Origin: Flavobacterium galactosidilyticum
Lineage (GTDB): Bacteria > Bacteroidota > Bacteroidia > Flavobacteriales > Flavobacteriaceae
Assembly (NCBI RefSeq): GCF_020911945.1
Contig: NZ_CP087135.1
Location: 2,716,001-2,780,000, forward strand
Direction of reading: 5' to 3'
DNA: 64,000 nt
The notes beneath the pieces are model-generated. The model searched no databases and was not told where the DNA came from. It worked only from the letters and a program-made list of their open reading frames with translations. Positions within the stretch are counted from its first letter, which is position 1. Each line of letters begins with the position of its first letter. Below are positions 45,923 through 54,489 of the stretch, piece after piece. The position numbers and the translations under genes are program-made.

Positions 45923-46819
45923 CTATAACTCCAAGTTATAGTAACTAGAAATTATTTTAATAAATAGATTAGAAAGAGAATCGTTCTTTCCTTGAAGGTT
46001 AATAATATAAAAATAACGTTCCAAACTTAGATTTTTTACATCTAGAATGGTCAATTCGTCATTTTTTAGCTCTTTTTCAATAGCATGAATTGACATAAAA
46101 GCAACGCAATCAGAGTTTAGCAAATACGATTTTATACTTTCAGTACTTCCTAATTGCATTTCAATATTTAAATCTGAAAATTTGAGTTCCAATGATTTCA
46201 AAGCGTGCTCAATAACTTCAAGTGTTCCAGAACCTTGCTCCCGAATTAAAAAATTCATTTTCTTTAAATCCTCTGGAGTGCATTCGTCTTTGTTTAACAG
46301 CGAATGGGAACTTTTACAAACTAGAACTAATTCGTCTTTTAAAAATTGGGTATATTTAATAGACTTATTTTTAGATTGTCCTTCAACAATTCCAATTTCA
46401 ATTTCTTTGTTTAATAAAGCACTTTCTATTTGTTCTGTATTTCCATTCAGTAAATTCACTTTGATATTTTCCATTTTCTTATGAAAACGAGCTAAAAGTG
46501 GTGGAATAATATATTGAGAAATAGTAGTGCTTGCTCCTACTCTTAGTAATCCAGTTCTTTCATTAATTAGTGAACTCATGTCGAAATCTATTTCCCGATA
46601 AATTTCAAAAATATTCTTGCTGTGTTTTAGTAATACTTCGCCAGCGTCAGTCAGTGAAATTTTAGAACCGTTTCTCTCAAAAAGTTTGATTTTATATTGT
46701 TCCTCTAATTCCTGTATGTGTTTAGAAATTGCAGGTTGTGTTATAAATAATTCGGTTGCCGCCTTTGTAAAACTCAAACGGTTCGCCACAGTATAAAAAA
46801 CTTTTAGTCTAAAATCCAT
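45923..46819 (-). CDS. LysR-family regulator (YeiE/CysB-like)
   Basis: In this 298-residue protein the N-terminal helix-turn-helix (FYTVANRLSFTKAATELFITQPAISKHIQELEEQYKIKLFER) and the substrate-binding domain are complete. Relatives such as YeiE and CbbR-type regulators share the segment LLRVGASTTISQYIIPPLLARFHK. Its place directly upstream of the yeiH-like gene suggests it controls that transporter, perhaps sensing a sulphur compound. Confidence 0.9.
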   Translation of the reverse strand: MDFRLKVFYTVANRLSFTKAATELFITQPAISKHIQELEEQYKIKLFERNGSKISLTDAGEVLLKHSKNIFEIYREIDFDMSSLINERTGLLRVGASTTISQYIIPPLLARFHKKMENIKVNLLNGNTEQIESALLNKEIEIGIVEGQSKNKSIKYTQFLKDELVLVCKSSHSLLNKDECTPEDLKKMNFLIREQGSGTLEVIEHALKSLELKFSDLNIEMQLGSTESIKSYLLNSDCVAFMSIHAIEKELKNDELTILDVKNLSLERYFYIINLQGKNDSLSNLFIKIISSYYNLEL

Positions 46820-46839
46820 AATTGTACTGTTTTGATTTA

Positions 46840-48867
46840 TTAAAGTAAACCATTGTATTTACGAACAAACCATTCTGTTGCGAGTGAAACAGAAATAAAA
46901 ATCAATAGCCAAACCCAATCAATTAGAGGAGTTTTAGCCACTACATTTTTCTGTATTGACTTATATTCTTTATTTTCTAATAAACTTTTAATTAATTCGT
47001 CAACCTCATTAGGAAAATAAGCTTTTGCATTAGCTTGCATCGCTAATTGAGTTAATTTTTCAATATCTGGATTCACAAATTGCTTTTCAATATCAAAATC
47101 AAGAATTTCAAAACTACTCGAATAAATAGTATTGGAATTTAATTCTTTTAAAATAAAACTATAGTTGCCAGCTTTAAGTCCATCCAGATTAACTTTATAA
47201 TAATTAGTACTTTTTAATAAATCGTAATTTTTAATTTGTTTCGATTTTGTATCAGTAACTGCAATTGTTAAACGTGCTTTTTCATCAAACTCATAATTTT
47301 TATTAAAATATTGAGCTGAAATTTCAATTGCTTCGCCAAAATTATAAAAACGTTCGTGTTCTACAACCAATGATTTCTTTCCTGTACTTGTTGCTAAAAA
47401 CTGTATTATTTTATCTACAAAAACATCATATCTTTCAAAAGATTGATTTTTTACATGTGTTTGCAATCGCCATTTCCAACTATTTTCACCAAGAAGGTAA
47501 GCAGTACGCTTATTCTGATTTTCTGCGAAAGCTAGTAAAGGAATATTAGTTTCTATATTTCTGATTTTGGACGAAAGTAAAACAGATAGTGAACCATTTA
47601 GGGTAACGGATCCAAAAGCATTTTGTAATGGAGGTAAATTTTCAAACCCGATATTATCAATTGCAAATAAGTTAAACTGCGGATTAAAAACAGACAAATA
47701 ATCTTCTTTTTGTCCGCTCATTTTAAAGTTTAAATTGTTCTGTTGCTGATTCAAAAAATTAAAATCAGTACTGTTTCCAGTAATAATAAAGGTGTTTATC
47801 CCAGCTATTTTGTTATTGTCAAAAAGCGTTTTAAATTCTGTTGTAGGCTGATATAAAACTAATACATTATAACCATGTAACAACTTAATATCGTTTGGTT
47901 TAATTATAGTTACCTTACGTTGTTCATTAGATTCAATTGCTCTTTTTAAAGCTCCCAAATCAGGATGATTAATTGCTGAAACTACCGCAATATTTGTTTT
48001 TTGGTCAATGACTTCGACCGCAAAGTTCTTCGTATTATTATAACTGTTTTTCTCTTTTTCGGAAGATAAAATAGTGGCTTTAAAAACTTGAATTCCTATT
48101 TTGTCAGCAGGTAACAGTATGTTGACAGTAGCCGTTTTTTTATTACCTGAAAATGAAATTTTCTGTTTACTGAGTATGGAATTTCCTTGTGAAATAACAA
48201 AATCAGCTGTTACAATTATACTTCCTGAATAGCTTAAAAATGCTTCAACAGGAAATTTATTCTTGTGAAAAGCATACTTATTTACATTCAGTTGGTTAAT
48301 TTTTAAATCTAAAAAAGTCGTTGTATCGCCTACAATTAATGGATACACTTTGTTTTCAGTACCAAAACTATACACATAATCATTCCCAGAAGTTTGATTA
48401 CCATCCGAAATCAAAATTGTTGGATAATTGGTGTTTTTATAAATGCTTTTTAGATTTTTAGCAACAACATCTATATTAGTTTGTGTGCCTTTGAAAGTAA
48501 AAGTTTCTGAAGGTTCGAAATCTTCTGAAAATTGATACGATTGCACATCAAATTTATCTTGAATAGCAGTATTACCACTAATTTTTTTATGCAATTCTAC
48601 TACTTCTTTATTGACATTCAAAAATGAAATTGAATTGGAATTATCTACCACTAAAGCCAAAGGTGTTTTTACAATTTCTAAAGTATTCTTGGTTATTATT
48701 GGATTTATAAGCAATAATAAAATCGAAAAAATACTTAAAAAACGCAAAAAAGCCAAAAACAAATTCACTTTAGATTTGTTTTTGGCTTTGAAAATATATT
48801 GAAAATGGGATAAACCACCCGCTATTAATATTGAAAGAACTAATAATAGAAGCGTAGTTGTTGTCAT
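46840..48867 (-). CDS. Membrane-anchored VWA-like protein
   Basis: The 675-residue protein has two N-terminal membrane helices and a C-terminal helix (TPLIDWVWLLIFISVSLATEWFV). Between them is a von Willebrand A-like domain beginning LALVVDNSNSIS, whose DxSxS fits the metal-ion adhesion site, and beta-rich domains. The layout is like BatA/DUF4159-class or glutamine-amidotransferase-like Bacteroidota membrane proteins. No MoxR or Bat partner is adjacent. The function is unknown. Confidence 0.75.
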   Translation of the reverse strand: MTTTTLLLLVLSILIAGGLSHFQYIFKAKNKSKVNLFLAFLRFLSIFSILLLLINPIITKNTLEIVKTPLALVVDNSNSISFLNVNKEVVELHKKISGNTAIQDKFDVQSYQFSEDFEPSETFTFKGTQTNIDVVAKNLKSIYKNTNYPTILISDGNQTSGNDYVYSFGTENKVYPLIVGDTTTFLDLKINQLNVNKYAFHKNKFPVEAFLSYSGSIIVTADFVISQGNSILSKQKISFSGNKKTATVNILLPADKIGIQVFKATILSSEKEKNSYNNTKNFAVEVIDQKTNIAVVSAINHPDLGALKRAIESNEQRKVTIIKPNDIKLLHGYNVLVLYQPTTEFKTLFDNNKIAGINTFIITGNSTDFNFLNQQQNNLNFKMSGQKEDYLSVFNPQFNLFAIDNIGFENLPPLQNAFGSVTLNGSLSVLLSSKIRNIETNIPLLAFAENQNKRTAYLLGENSWKWRLQTHVKNQSFERYDVFVDKIIQFLATSTGKKSLVVEHERFYNFGEAIEISAQYFNKNYEFDEKARLTIAVTDTKSKQIKNYDLLKSTNYYKVNLDGLKAGNYSFILKELNSNTIYSSSFEILDFDIEKQFVNPDIEKLTQLAMQANAKAYFPNEVDELIKSLLENKEYKSIQKNVVAKTPLIDWVWLLIFISVSLATEWFVRKYNGLL

Positions 48868-48935
48868 ATTTCAGTAGTATTAAGAAATCTGTATTTAGTT
48901 CTAATTACTGAGCACTAAAAACAGATCACTTTTTA

Positions 48936-49682
48936 TTAAGTAAGCATTCCTCCACAAACATTCATAACCTGACCAGTTACATAACCGCTCATGTCTGAAG
49001 CGAAGAAAAGACAAGCATTAGCAACATCTTCAGTAGTTCCGCCACGTTTCAATGGAATTCCATCTCTCCATCCTTTTACCACATCTTCATTTAATTTAGC
49101 AGTCATCTCAGTTTCAATAAATCCCGGAGCAATTACATTACAACGAATATTACGCGATCCCAATTCTAATGCTACCGATTTAGAAAAACCTATAACTCCT
49201 GCTTTAGAAGCAGCATAATTCGTTTGACCAGCATTTCCTTTAACTCCAACTACTGAACTCATATTGATGATCGACCCAGCACGTTTTTTAAGGAATGTTT
49301 TCTGAATTGCTTTTGTCATATTGAAAACTGATTTCAAGTTTACATCCATTACTTGATCAAAATCTTGTTCAGACATACGCATTAACAAGTTATCTTTGGT
49401 AATACCGGCATTGTTAATCAAAATATCAACAGTTCCAAATTCAGCTAAAATAGCATCAACAAGAATTTGCGCTTCGTTAAAATCAGCAGCGTTAGACTGA
49501 TATCCTTTCGCTTTAATTTCTAGTGCGTTCAATTCATTTTCTAATGCCATAGCTGATTCTACAGACGAACTGTATGTAAAAGCAACATTTGCACCGTGTT
49601 TTGCAAAAACTTCTGCAATTCCTTTACCTATTCCGCGGCTTGCACCTGTAATTATAGCTACTTTTCCTTCTAGTAATTTCAT
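48936..49682 (-). CDS. fabG: 3-oxoacyl-ACP reductase
   Basis: The 248-residue short-chain dehydrogenase has the nucleotide site GASRGIGKG, NNAG in LINNAGITKDNLLMRM, the catalytic Ser in INMSSVVG, and YAASK with Tyr and Lys. NLLMRM is the FabG acyl-carrier signature, and the C-terminus MSGYVTGQVMNVCGGM ends the fold. It reduces 3-ketoacyl-ACP in fatty acid elongation. I start at ATG 49682; a TTG six bases earlier is unlikely. A palindromic repeat lies in its 5' leader. Confidence 0.95.
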   Translation of the reverse strand: MKLLEGKVAIITGASRGIGKGIAEVFAKHGANVAFTYSSSVESAMALENELNALEIKAKGYQSNAADFNEAQILVDAILAEFGTVDILINNAGITKDNLLMRMSEQDFDQVMDVNLKSVFNMTKAIQKTFLKKRAGSIINMSSVVGVKGNAGQTNYAASKAGVIGFSKSVALELGSRNIRCNVIAPGFIETEMTAKLNEDVVKGWRDGIPLKRGGTTEDVANACLFFASDMSGYVTGQVMNVCGGMLT

Positions 49683-49710
49683 ATTCAAAACTTAGTTTAA
49701 TTTTTATTTG

Positions 49711-49779
49711 AAGCTATTCCTGCTATCCGCTACAATCCACGCCCAAAAGCGTGGGATTTTCACTTCTATCAGGGCTATT
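49711..49779 (-). repeat. Dispersed flavobacterial palindromic element, copy 2
   Basis: Read on the - strand, the flanks AATAGCCCTGATAGAAGTG, AAATCC and GATTGTAGCGGATAGCAGG, ATAGCT match those of the element at 2.64-2.75 kb. The hairpin between them is different and short: AATCCACGC pairs with GCGTGGGATT around CCAAAA. It lies between the fabG promoter box and the fabG start, so it is part of the fabG leader RNA. Confidence 0.7.
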
Positions 49780-49789
49780 TTATATCTGC

Positions 49790-49797
49790 CAAATATA
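49790..49797 (-). promoter_or_regulatory. Probable -7 box of the fabG promoter
   Basis: TATATTTG on the - strand matches TAnnTTTG exactly. A TTTG lies 26 bases upstream, slightly farther than usual. The predicted leader would include the whole palindromic element. Confidence 0.5.
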
Positions 49798-49856
49798 TAA
49801 TATTTCCTTTTTTAAAAAAAATTCAAATCCATTTACATTGATATAAATAGCAGCTT

Positions 49857-51185
49857 TTAGATTTTAATGATTCGATTCACCCATTTGTCCCAAAAATTAG
49901 CATAAATAGCTATTAATGTAAATATAAATAAGAATAAGTGATACCATGCGTTACTAATCAAATCTAAAAAATTAAGTTTTCCATCGGCAAAACTTAAAAT
50001 CAACAGCACTTGTGCACCATAAGGTAAAATTCCTTGAATAACACATGAAAAAATATCAAGTATTGTCGCCGTTTTCTTTGCACTCAAATTATATTCATCG
50101 TTTATTTCTTTAGCAATACTACCTGTAATCACAATAGAAACTGTATTATTAGCGATTGCTAAATTTGTCAATCCAACTAAAGCACCAATTCCTGTCTGCG
50201 CTGATTTCTTGCTTTTGATTCGCTTTTTAACTTGGTACAAAACATAATCAATTCCGCCCGCTTTATCCACCATCGCTGCTAAACCACCAGAAAGCATCGA
50301 AAGTAAGAAAATTTCAGTCATACTGGTAAAACCCTCATATATTTTTTGGGCAAAAACCAAAAGCGTAAAATTACCTCCAAAATAACCAATTAGCCCCGCT
50401 AACAACGTTCCTATAATTAAAGTAGAAAACACATTAAGTCCCGAAACTGCTAACACAATGACCAGTAGATATGGTATAATAGTAATCCAATTAAAATCAG
50501 TTTTAGGTATCTCAACTGAAACAACTTCAGAATTTAAACCCAAATAAAAAAAGACTAGAATCGTAATTAAAGCAGCAGGAAAAGCAATAAATAAATTAAT
50601 TTTAAATTTATCTTTCAATTTACAACCTAAAGATTGCGTTGCAGCAATAGTGGTATCTGAAATCATCGAAAGATTATCACCTAACATAGAACCTCCTAAT
50701 AATGCACCCGAAATCAAAGGTAAAGAGGCACCACTTTTGTCAGCTAAACTCACTGCAATAGGACCAATGGCAACAATTGCTCCCACAGAAGTACCTGTCG
50801 CAGTAGATAAAAATGCAGCAATTAAAAATATACCTAAAGGAAAATAAGCAACATCTATATTGTTTATTCCTAAATTTACCACTGCATCTACTCCACCAGT
50901 AGCTTTACTCACCACTGCAAATGCACCAGCCAGTAAATAAATAAGACACATAGTCATAATTTTACTTTCACCACAGCCTGTAATCAACGTATTGACTTTC
51001 TCTTCTGTAGAAGATTTAAAAAGTAAGAATGCAGCAATTATACCAATTAAAACAGCAATTGGTGATGGAAAAGCATAAAAGTCATCTAGCCAAATACCAA
51101 CACCTAAAAAAGTTGCAATAAATATAAATAAAGGAATTAATGCGAATGGATTACCATTATTTTCACCATGTTTAGTCATAATCAT
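49857..51185 (-). CDS. NhaC-family transporter, candidate methionine transporter
   Basis: The 442-residue protein has 11-12 membrane helices and NhaC-superfamily blocks (ATGTSVGAIVAIGPIAVSLA, GALLGGSMLGDNLSMISDTTIAATQSLG, NNTVSIVITGSIAKEI). Annotation pipelines would call it a Na+/H+ antiporter. However, its leader holds an RNA resembling the 3' half of an S-box (SAM-I) riboswitch, and NhaC-type proteins under S-box control have been predicted to be methionine transporters (MetT). A methionine role is therefore inference from the leader. ATG 51179 is an alternative start. Confidence 0.88.
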   Translation of the reverse strand: MIMTKHGENNGNPFALIPLFIFIATFLGVGIWLDDFYAFPSPIAVLIGIIAAFLLFKSSTEEKVNTLITGCGESKIMTMCLIYLLAGAFAVVSKATGGVDAVVNLGINNIDVAYFPLGIFLIAAFLSTATGTSVGAIVAIGPIAVSLADKSGASLPLISGALLGGSMLGDNLSMISDTTIAATQSLGCKLKDKFKINLFIAFPAALITILVFFYLGLNSEVVSVEIPKTDFNWITIIPYLLVIVLAVSGLNVFSTLIIGTLLAGLIGYFGGNFTLLVFAQKIYEGFTSMTEIFLLSMLSGGLAAMVDKAGGIDYVLYQVKKRIKSKKSAQTGIGALVGLTNLAIANNTVSIVITGSIAKEINDEYNLSAKKTATILDIFSCVIQGILPYGAQVLLILSFADGKLNFLDLISNAWYHLFLFIFTLIAIYANFWDKWVNRIIKI

Positions 51186-51235
51186 TTTTTTTAATTAAAG
51201 GTATATGACGAAAAACAAAAAGGCAAAACAGGAAT

Positions 51236-51331
51236 AAAAAGCAACATTTTTTCCAAAGGATTTGGCTTATCGTTTTAGCACCTTGCTCGTTGTTGCAGGT
51301 TGCTATCTCCATTTAAGAGATTCGTGATAAC
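51236..51331 (-). ncRNA. S-box-like structured RNA leader of the nhaC-type gene
   Basis: On the - strand the 66-base core has P1 UUAUC/GAUAA (51326-51330 with 51267-51271), a hairpin AUCUC/GAGAU (51317-51321 with 51305-51309) and a helix AGCAACC/GGUGCU (51298-51304 with 51277-51282) capped by UGC/GCA. AGCAACCU...AAGGUGCUAAAA...GAUAA is the hallmark of the P3/P4 side of SAM-I riboswitches. The GGUGGAGGGA kink-turn arm is missing and replaced by a plain hairpin. Downstream GUUGCUUUUU (51236-51245) can pair with AGCAAC of the core, suggesting a ligand-controlled terminator. Confidence 0.6.
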
Positions 51332-51397
51332 GGTGGCAAAAATAGCACTTATTCTATTATAAAAACAACTAAAAAAAAATATTTATGAATTTAATGC

Positions 51398-51430
51398 AAA
51401 AAAGGCTTTACCGAAGTAAAGCCTTTTGAA
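51398..51430 (-). terminator. Terminator of the small GIY-YIG-like gene
   Basis: AAAAGGCTTTAC (51400-51411) pairs perfectly with GTAAAGCCTTTT (51416-51427). On the - strand the loop is UUCG, a very stable tetraloop, and the stem is followed by a T run. Confidence 0.9.
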
Positions 51431-51458
51431 ATGTAAATGTATTTTTTACGGAAATAGC

Positions 51459-51881
51459 TTAAAAGGCTACATTCCATTTTGGTAATCTTCCGCTCTCGTC
51501 CAAGAAATTCTGTAAAACTTGTGCTTCTACAAATGTTGGAATTACCTTAGAATCGTTATTAAAAGTCTCATACCAAACTACTTCAAGTGTAGTAATATCC
51601 TCTTTTTTCATTTGTGCTGGCCAAGAATATTTTCTTCCTGTTTTAGCAAATTGGTGTCCTTCAACAATTTTGTCATTTAAACCACCATTTTTAATTTTCA
51701 AAGTTCCGTCATTTTGAACAGTTCCAGTAGAACCAACCATAATTAACTCTTTTGCTTCTCCAACTGCATAAACCAAAAATACACCAGATCCTTCTGAAGC
51801 ATTGCAAACTTCTGCTAAGCTATCTTCTGTTGTAAATGAAAACTGATTGGTAACTTTGAATTTTTCTAATTCCTTGTACAT
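51459..51881 (-). CDS. Small protein resembling a divergent GIY-YIG domain
   Basis: This 140-residue soluble protein is not one I can name. GVFLVYAVGEAKELIMVGSTGTVQ looks like the paired strands of a GIY-YIG nuclease, in the form (F)LVY then MVGS. The later EAQVLQNFLDESGRLPKWN supplies a glutamate where the catalytic Glu would be. A basic ...KTGRKYSW lies between. The first Tyr of the motif is not conserved, so it may be a non-catalytic relative. It has its own terminator and a TAnnTTTG box far upstream at 52011-52018. Confidence 0.65.
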   Translation of the reverse strand: MYKELEKFKVTNQFSFTTEDSLAEVCNASEGSGVFLVYAVGEAKELIMVGSTGTVQNDGTLKIKNGGLNDKIVEGHQFAKTGRKYSWPAQMKKEDITTLEVVWYETFNNDSKVIPTFVEAQVLQNFLDESGRLPKWNVAF

Positions 51882-52010
51882 ATATTATATTTTTATTTGA
51901 ATTGGTCTCCATAAATAAAACTCACAAAATGAGGAGCATCATCTAAACCATTCGTTTACGTTTGTTATTTATTAAAATTTAATCTGTAAAACAGTTTTTT
52001 TAATAAAGTG

Positions 52011-52018
52011 CAAAGGTA
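52011..52018 (-). promoter_or_regulatory. Probable -7 box of the GIY-YIG-like gene
   Basis: TACCTTTG on the - strand matches TAnnTTTG. It would give a leader of about 125 bases before the ATG at 51881. The -33 element is not clear. Confidence 0.4.
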
Positions 52019-52042
52019 TTCTTTAATTCGATTCTATAATAA

Positions 52043-52069
52043 AAAAGCCTCACAAAATGTGAGGCTTTT
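52043..52069 (-). terminator. Terminator after sucD
   Basis: AAAAGCCTCACA (52043-52054) pairs perfectly with TGTGAGGCTTTT (52058-52069) around a 3-base loop. A T run follows on the - strand. Confidence 0.88.
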
Positions 52070-52092
52070 AAAATATTTAATTTAGAAAAAGA

Positions 52093-52965
52093 TTATCCTA
52101 AAACTTCTTTTACTTTTTTACCAATTTCAGCTGGAGAATCTACTACGTGAATACCACATTCTCTCATAATTTGTTTTTTGGCTTCAGCAGTATCATCAGA
52201 TCCACCAACGATAGCACCTGCATGTCCCATTGTACGTCCTGCTGGAGCAGTAACTCCTGCAATAAAACCTACAACTGGCTTACGGTTACCATCCGCTTTG
52301 ATCCAATGAGCAGCATCCGCTTCTAATTGTCCACCAATTTCACCAATCATTACGATACACTCCGTTTCTGGGTCATTCATCAATAATTCAACTGCTTCTT
52401 TAGTTGTAGTTCCAATGATTGGATCTCCACCAATTCCGATAGCAGTAGTTATTCCTAAACCTTGTTTCACCACTTGGTCAGCAGCTTCGTAAGTTAAGGT
52501 ACCTGATTTAGAAACAATTCCAATAGTTCCTTTTTTGAAAACAAAACCTGGCATAATACCAACTTTAGCTTCCCCTGGAGTAATAATTCCTGGACAGTTT
52601 GGACCAATTAATCTTGCATTTCTTTCTTTAACGTAACTGTTTGCTTTTATCATGTCAGCAACAGGGATTCCTTCAGTAATTGCAATAATTACTTTGATTC
52701 CTGCATCAGCAGCTTCCATTATTGCATCAGCAGCAAAAGCTGGTGGTACAAAAATGATAGTTGTATCAGCTCCTGCTTGTTCAACAGCATCTTTTACAGT
52801 ATTGAAAACGGGTATGTCTAAGTGAGTTGTTCCACCTTTTCCTGGAGTTACACCACCAACAACATTAGTTCCATACTCAATCATTTGAGAAGCATGGAAA
52901 GTTCCTTCACTTCCTGTAAAACCTTGAACAATTATTTTGGAATCTTTATTAACTAAAACACTCAT
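52093..52965 (-). CDS. sucD: Succinyl-CoA synthetase alpha subunit
   Basis: The 290-residue protein has an N-terminal CoA-binding Rossmann domain ([31 protein letters not shown]) and the C-terminal ligase domain with the phosphorylated histidine in [13 protein letters not shown]. It interconverts succinyl-CoA and succinate in the TCA cycle with SucC, which is not in this window. The separate location of sucC is common in Flavobacteriia. Confidence 0.97.
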   Translation of the reverse strand: MSVLVNKDSKIIVQGFTGSEGTFHASQMIEYGTNVVGGVTPGKGGTTHLDIPVFNTVKDAVEQAGADTTIIFVPPAFAADAIMEAADAGIKVIIAITEGIPVADMIKANSYVKERNARLIGPNCPGIITPGEAKVGIMPGFVFKKGTIGIVSKSGTLTYEAADQVVKQGLGITTAIGIGGDPIIGTTTKEAVELLMNDPETECIVMIGEIGGQLEADAAHWIKADGNRKPVVGFIAGVTAPAGRTMGHAGAIVGGSDDTAEAKKQIMRECGIHVVDSPAEIGKKVKEVLG

Positions 52966-53002
52966 GATATATTTTTTTTATGTAGTTTTTAAAATCGTAA
53001 TG

Positions 53003-53010
53003 CAAAAGTA
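53003..53010 (-). promoter_or_regulatory. Probable -7 box of the sucD promoter
   Basis: TACTTTTG on the - strand matches TAnnTTTG and lies 38 bases ahead of the ATG. No clear TTG is present at -33. Confidence 0.45.
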
Positions 53011-53062
53011 TAAAATAGTAAGCACTAAATTGGCATTCACTATTCAAATTTTTGACACTAAA

Positions 53063-53425
53063 TTAGTATAATTGGCTTATTTGATAGCCACGAAACAACT
53101 TACTGTCTTTTATTTGCCAAATAATGAAAAAATGTGCCAATAACATTTCTTCTCTTGGGTTCTCAATCGTTTTTACAAAATGATCATATCGTACCGAAAC
53201 CATATCATTTTCACTTATAATATGACTAATTCGAACCTTAGAACGAACATATGCTTTGCTTAAATCATTGGATAAATCCAATAATGAATTATAATTATGC
53301 TCCACAAAACCTGTACTGCTATTCCATTCAACAAGTACATCTGGATGCAAATAATCTTTCATTACCTCACTGTCAATTAAGGCATCTGATTTATAAAACT
53401 TTTTAACGATTTCTTTAGCAGACAT
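53063..53425 (-). CDS. SnoaL/NTF2-like small protein
   Basis: The 120-residue cone-shaped alpha+beta fold of the SnoaL-like type is suggested by an N-terminal helix (EIVKKFYKSDALIDSEVMKDYLHPDVLVEWNSS) followed by beta strands (VRISHIISENDMVSVRYDHF, HFFIIWQIKDSKLFRGYQIS). This fold is used by many enzymes and binding proteins, so no reaction can be assigned. Its start is 2 bases after the stop of the LpxD-like gene, so the two are cotranscribed. Confidence 0.8.
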   Translation of the reverse strand: MSAKEIVKKFYKSDALIDSEVMKDYLHPDVLVEWNSSTGFVEHNYNSLLDLSNDLSKAYVRSKVRISHIISENDMVSVRYDHFVKTIENPREEMLLAHFFIIWQIKDSKLFRGYQISQLY

Positions 53426-53426
53426 A

Positions 53427-54356
53427 TTATTTTATTTTATTTAATAGTTCAGGAATCTTTTTGATATTTGCTAGCTGTTTCAATTTTTCTCTTGATTCCT
53501 CTATTGGAGTACCAAAATATGATTTACCTCCTTCAACAGATTTGGTAACTCCAGTTTGTCCCATAATAACGGCCTTAGCTCCTATTGTGATTCCGCTAGT
53601 AGTTCCTACTTGTCCCCAGAGTGTAACTTCATCTTCAATAATTACACAACCAGCAATTCCAGTTTGAGATGCTATTAAACATTTTTTTCCAATCACAGTG
53701 TCATGTCCAACATGTACCTGATTGTCAATTTTTGTTCCTTCTCCAATTCTTGTATCGCCAGTAACTCCTTTATCGATAGTACAAAGTGCCCCAATACCAA
53801 CATTGTCCTCAATAACGACTCTTCCTCCAGAAAGCAATTGATCAAATCCTTCCGCTCTTTTTTTATAATAAAAAGCATCTGCTCCCAAAATTGTTCCTGC
53901 ATGAATGATAACATTGTCACCAATTACAGTATGATCGTAAATAGAAACATTAGAATGTATCAAACAATTTTCTCCTATAACAACGTGATTCCCAATAAAT
54001 GTATTAGGCTGAATAACAGTTCCGTGACCTATAGAAGCTGAAGTAGCTATAGAAGCATTTGAAAATTGAAAAGGTTTGAAGTATTTTGTTAATTTATTGA
54101 AATCTCTAAACGGATCCTCTGAAATCAACAATGCTTTTCCATCCGGACAATCCACATTTTTATTAATTAAAATAATGGTAGCTGCAGAATCTAAAGCTTT
54201 ATCATAATATTTAGGATGATCTACAAAAACAATATCGCCTGCTTCAACAACGTGAATTTCGTTCATTCCTGTTACCGGAAAATTGGCATCACCAACATAT
54301 TCACTGCCAATAATAGTTGCGATCGTTTCTAAAGAGTAAACTTTTGGGAATTTCAT
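53427..54356 (-). CDS. LpxD-like acyltransferase (second paralogue)
   Basis: The 309-residue protein has an N-terminal LpxD-type domain (YVGDANFPVTGMNEIHVVEAGDIVFVDHPKYY) and a left-handed beta helix of hexapeptide repeats (GHGTVIQPNTFIGNHVVIGENCLIH and on), ending in a short helix. It is 27 residues shorter than the canonical LpxD encoded at 57.4 kb and diverged from it in the acceptor loop. Two such genes around efp and lpxA are a common Flavobacteriia layout. It may N-acylate another UDP-sugar. Confidence 0.88.
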   Translation of the reverse strand: MKFPKVYSLETIATIIGSEYVGDANFPVTGMNEIHVVEAGDIVFVDHPKYYDKALDSAATIILINKNVDCPDGKALLISEDPFRDFNKLTKYFKPFQFSNASIATSASIGHGTVIQPNTFIGNHVVIGENCLIHSNVSIYDHTVIGDNVIIHAGTILGADAFYYKKRAEGFDQLLSGGRVVIEDNVGIGALCTIDKGVTGDTRIGEGTKIDNQVHVGHDTVIGKKCLIASQTGIAGCVIIEDEVTLWGQVGTTSGITIGAKAVIMGQTGVTKSVEGGKSYFGTPIEESREKLKQLANIKKIPELLNKIK

Positions 54357-54361
54357 ATTTT

Positions 54362-54485
54362 ATAATTAGAAAATTTGTCAATTAGAAAATGAGTCAATTA
54401 GTAAATGAGTCAGCTAGAAAACAAATCGAAAAATTGTGTTTATTTAAAAATTTTCTAATTGACTCATTGACAAATTATCTTAATT
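54362..54485. repeat. TTAGAAAAT-type inverted repeat at the efp-LpxD-like junction
   Basis: Three tandem units of the kind AATTAGAAAATTTGTC, AATTAGAAAATGAGTC and AATTAGTAAATGAGTC (from 54364) face TTTTCTAATTGACTCATTGACAAATTATC (54451-54480). The arms are complementary over most of their length. The same family fills the hisA-hisF gap. Confidence 0.7.
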
Positions 54486-54489
54486 AAAA

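Noticed and set aside
51236..51331. Leader RNA considered as a tRNA or SRP RNA
   Set aside because: There is no cloverleaf, CCA end or SRP apical loop, and the core matches one side of the S-box instead.
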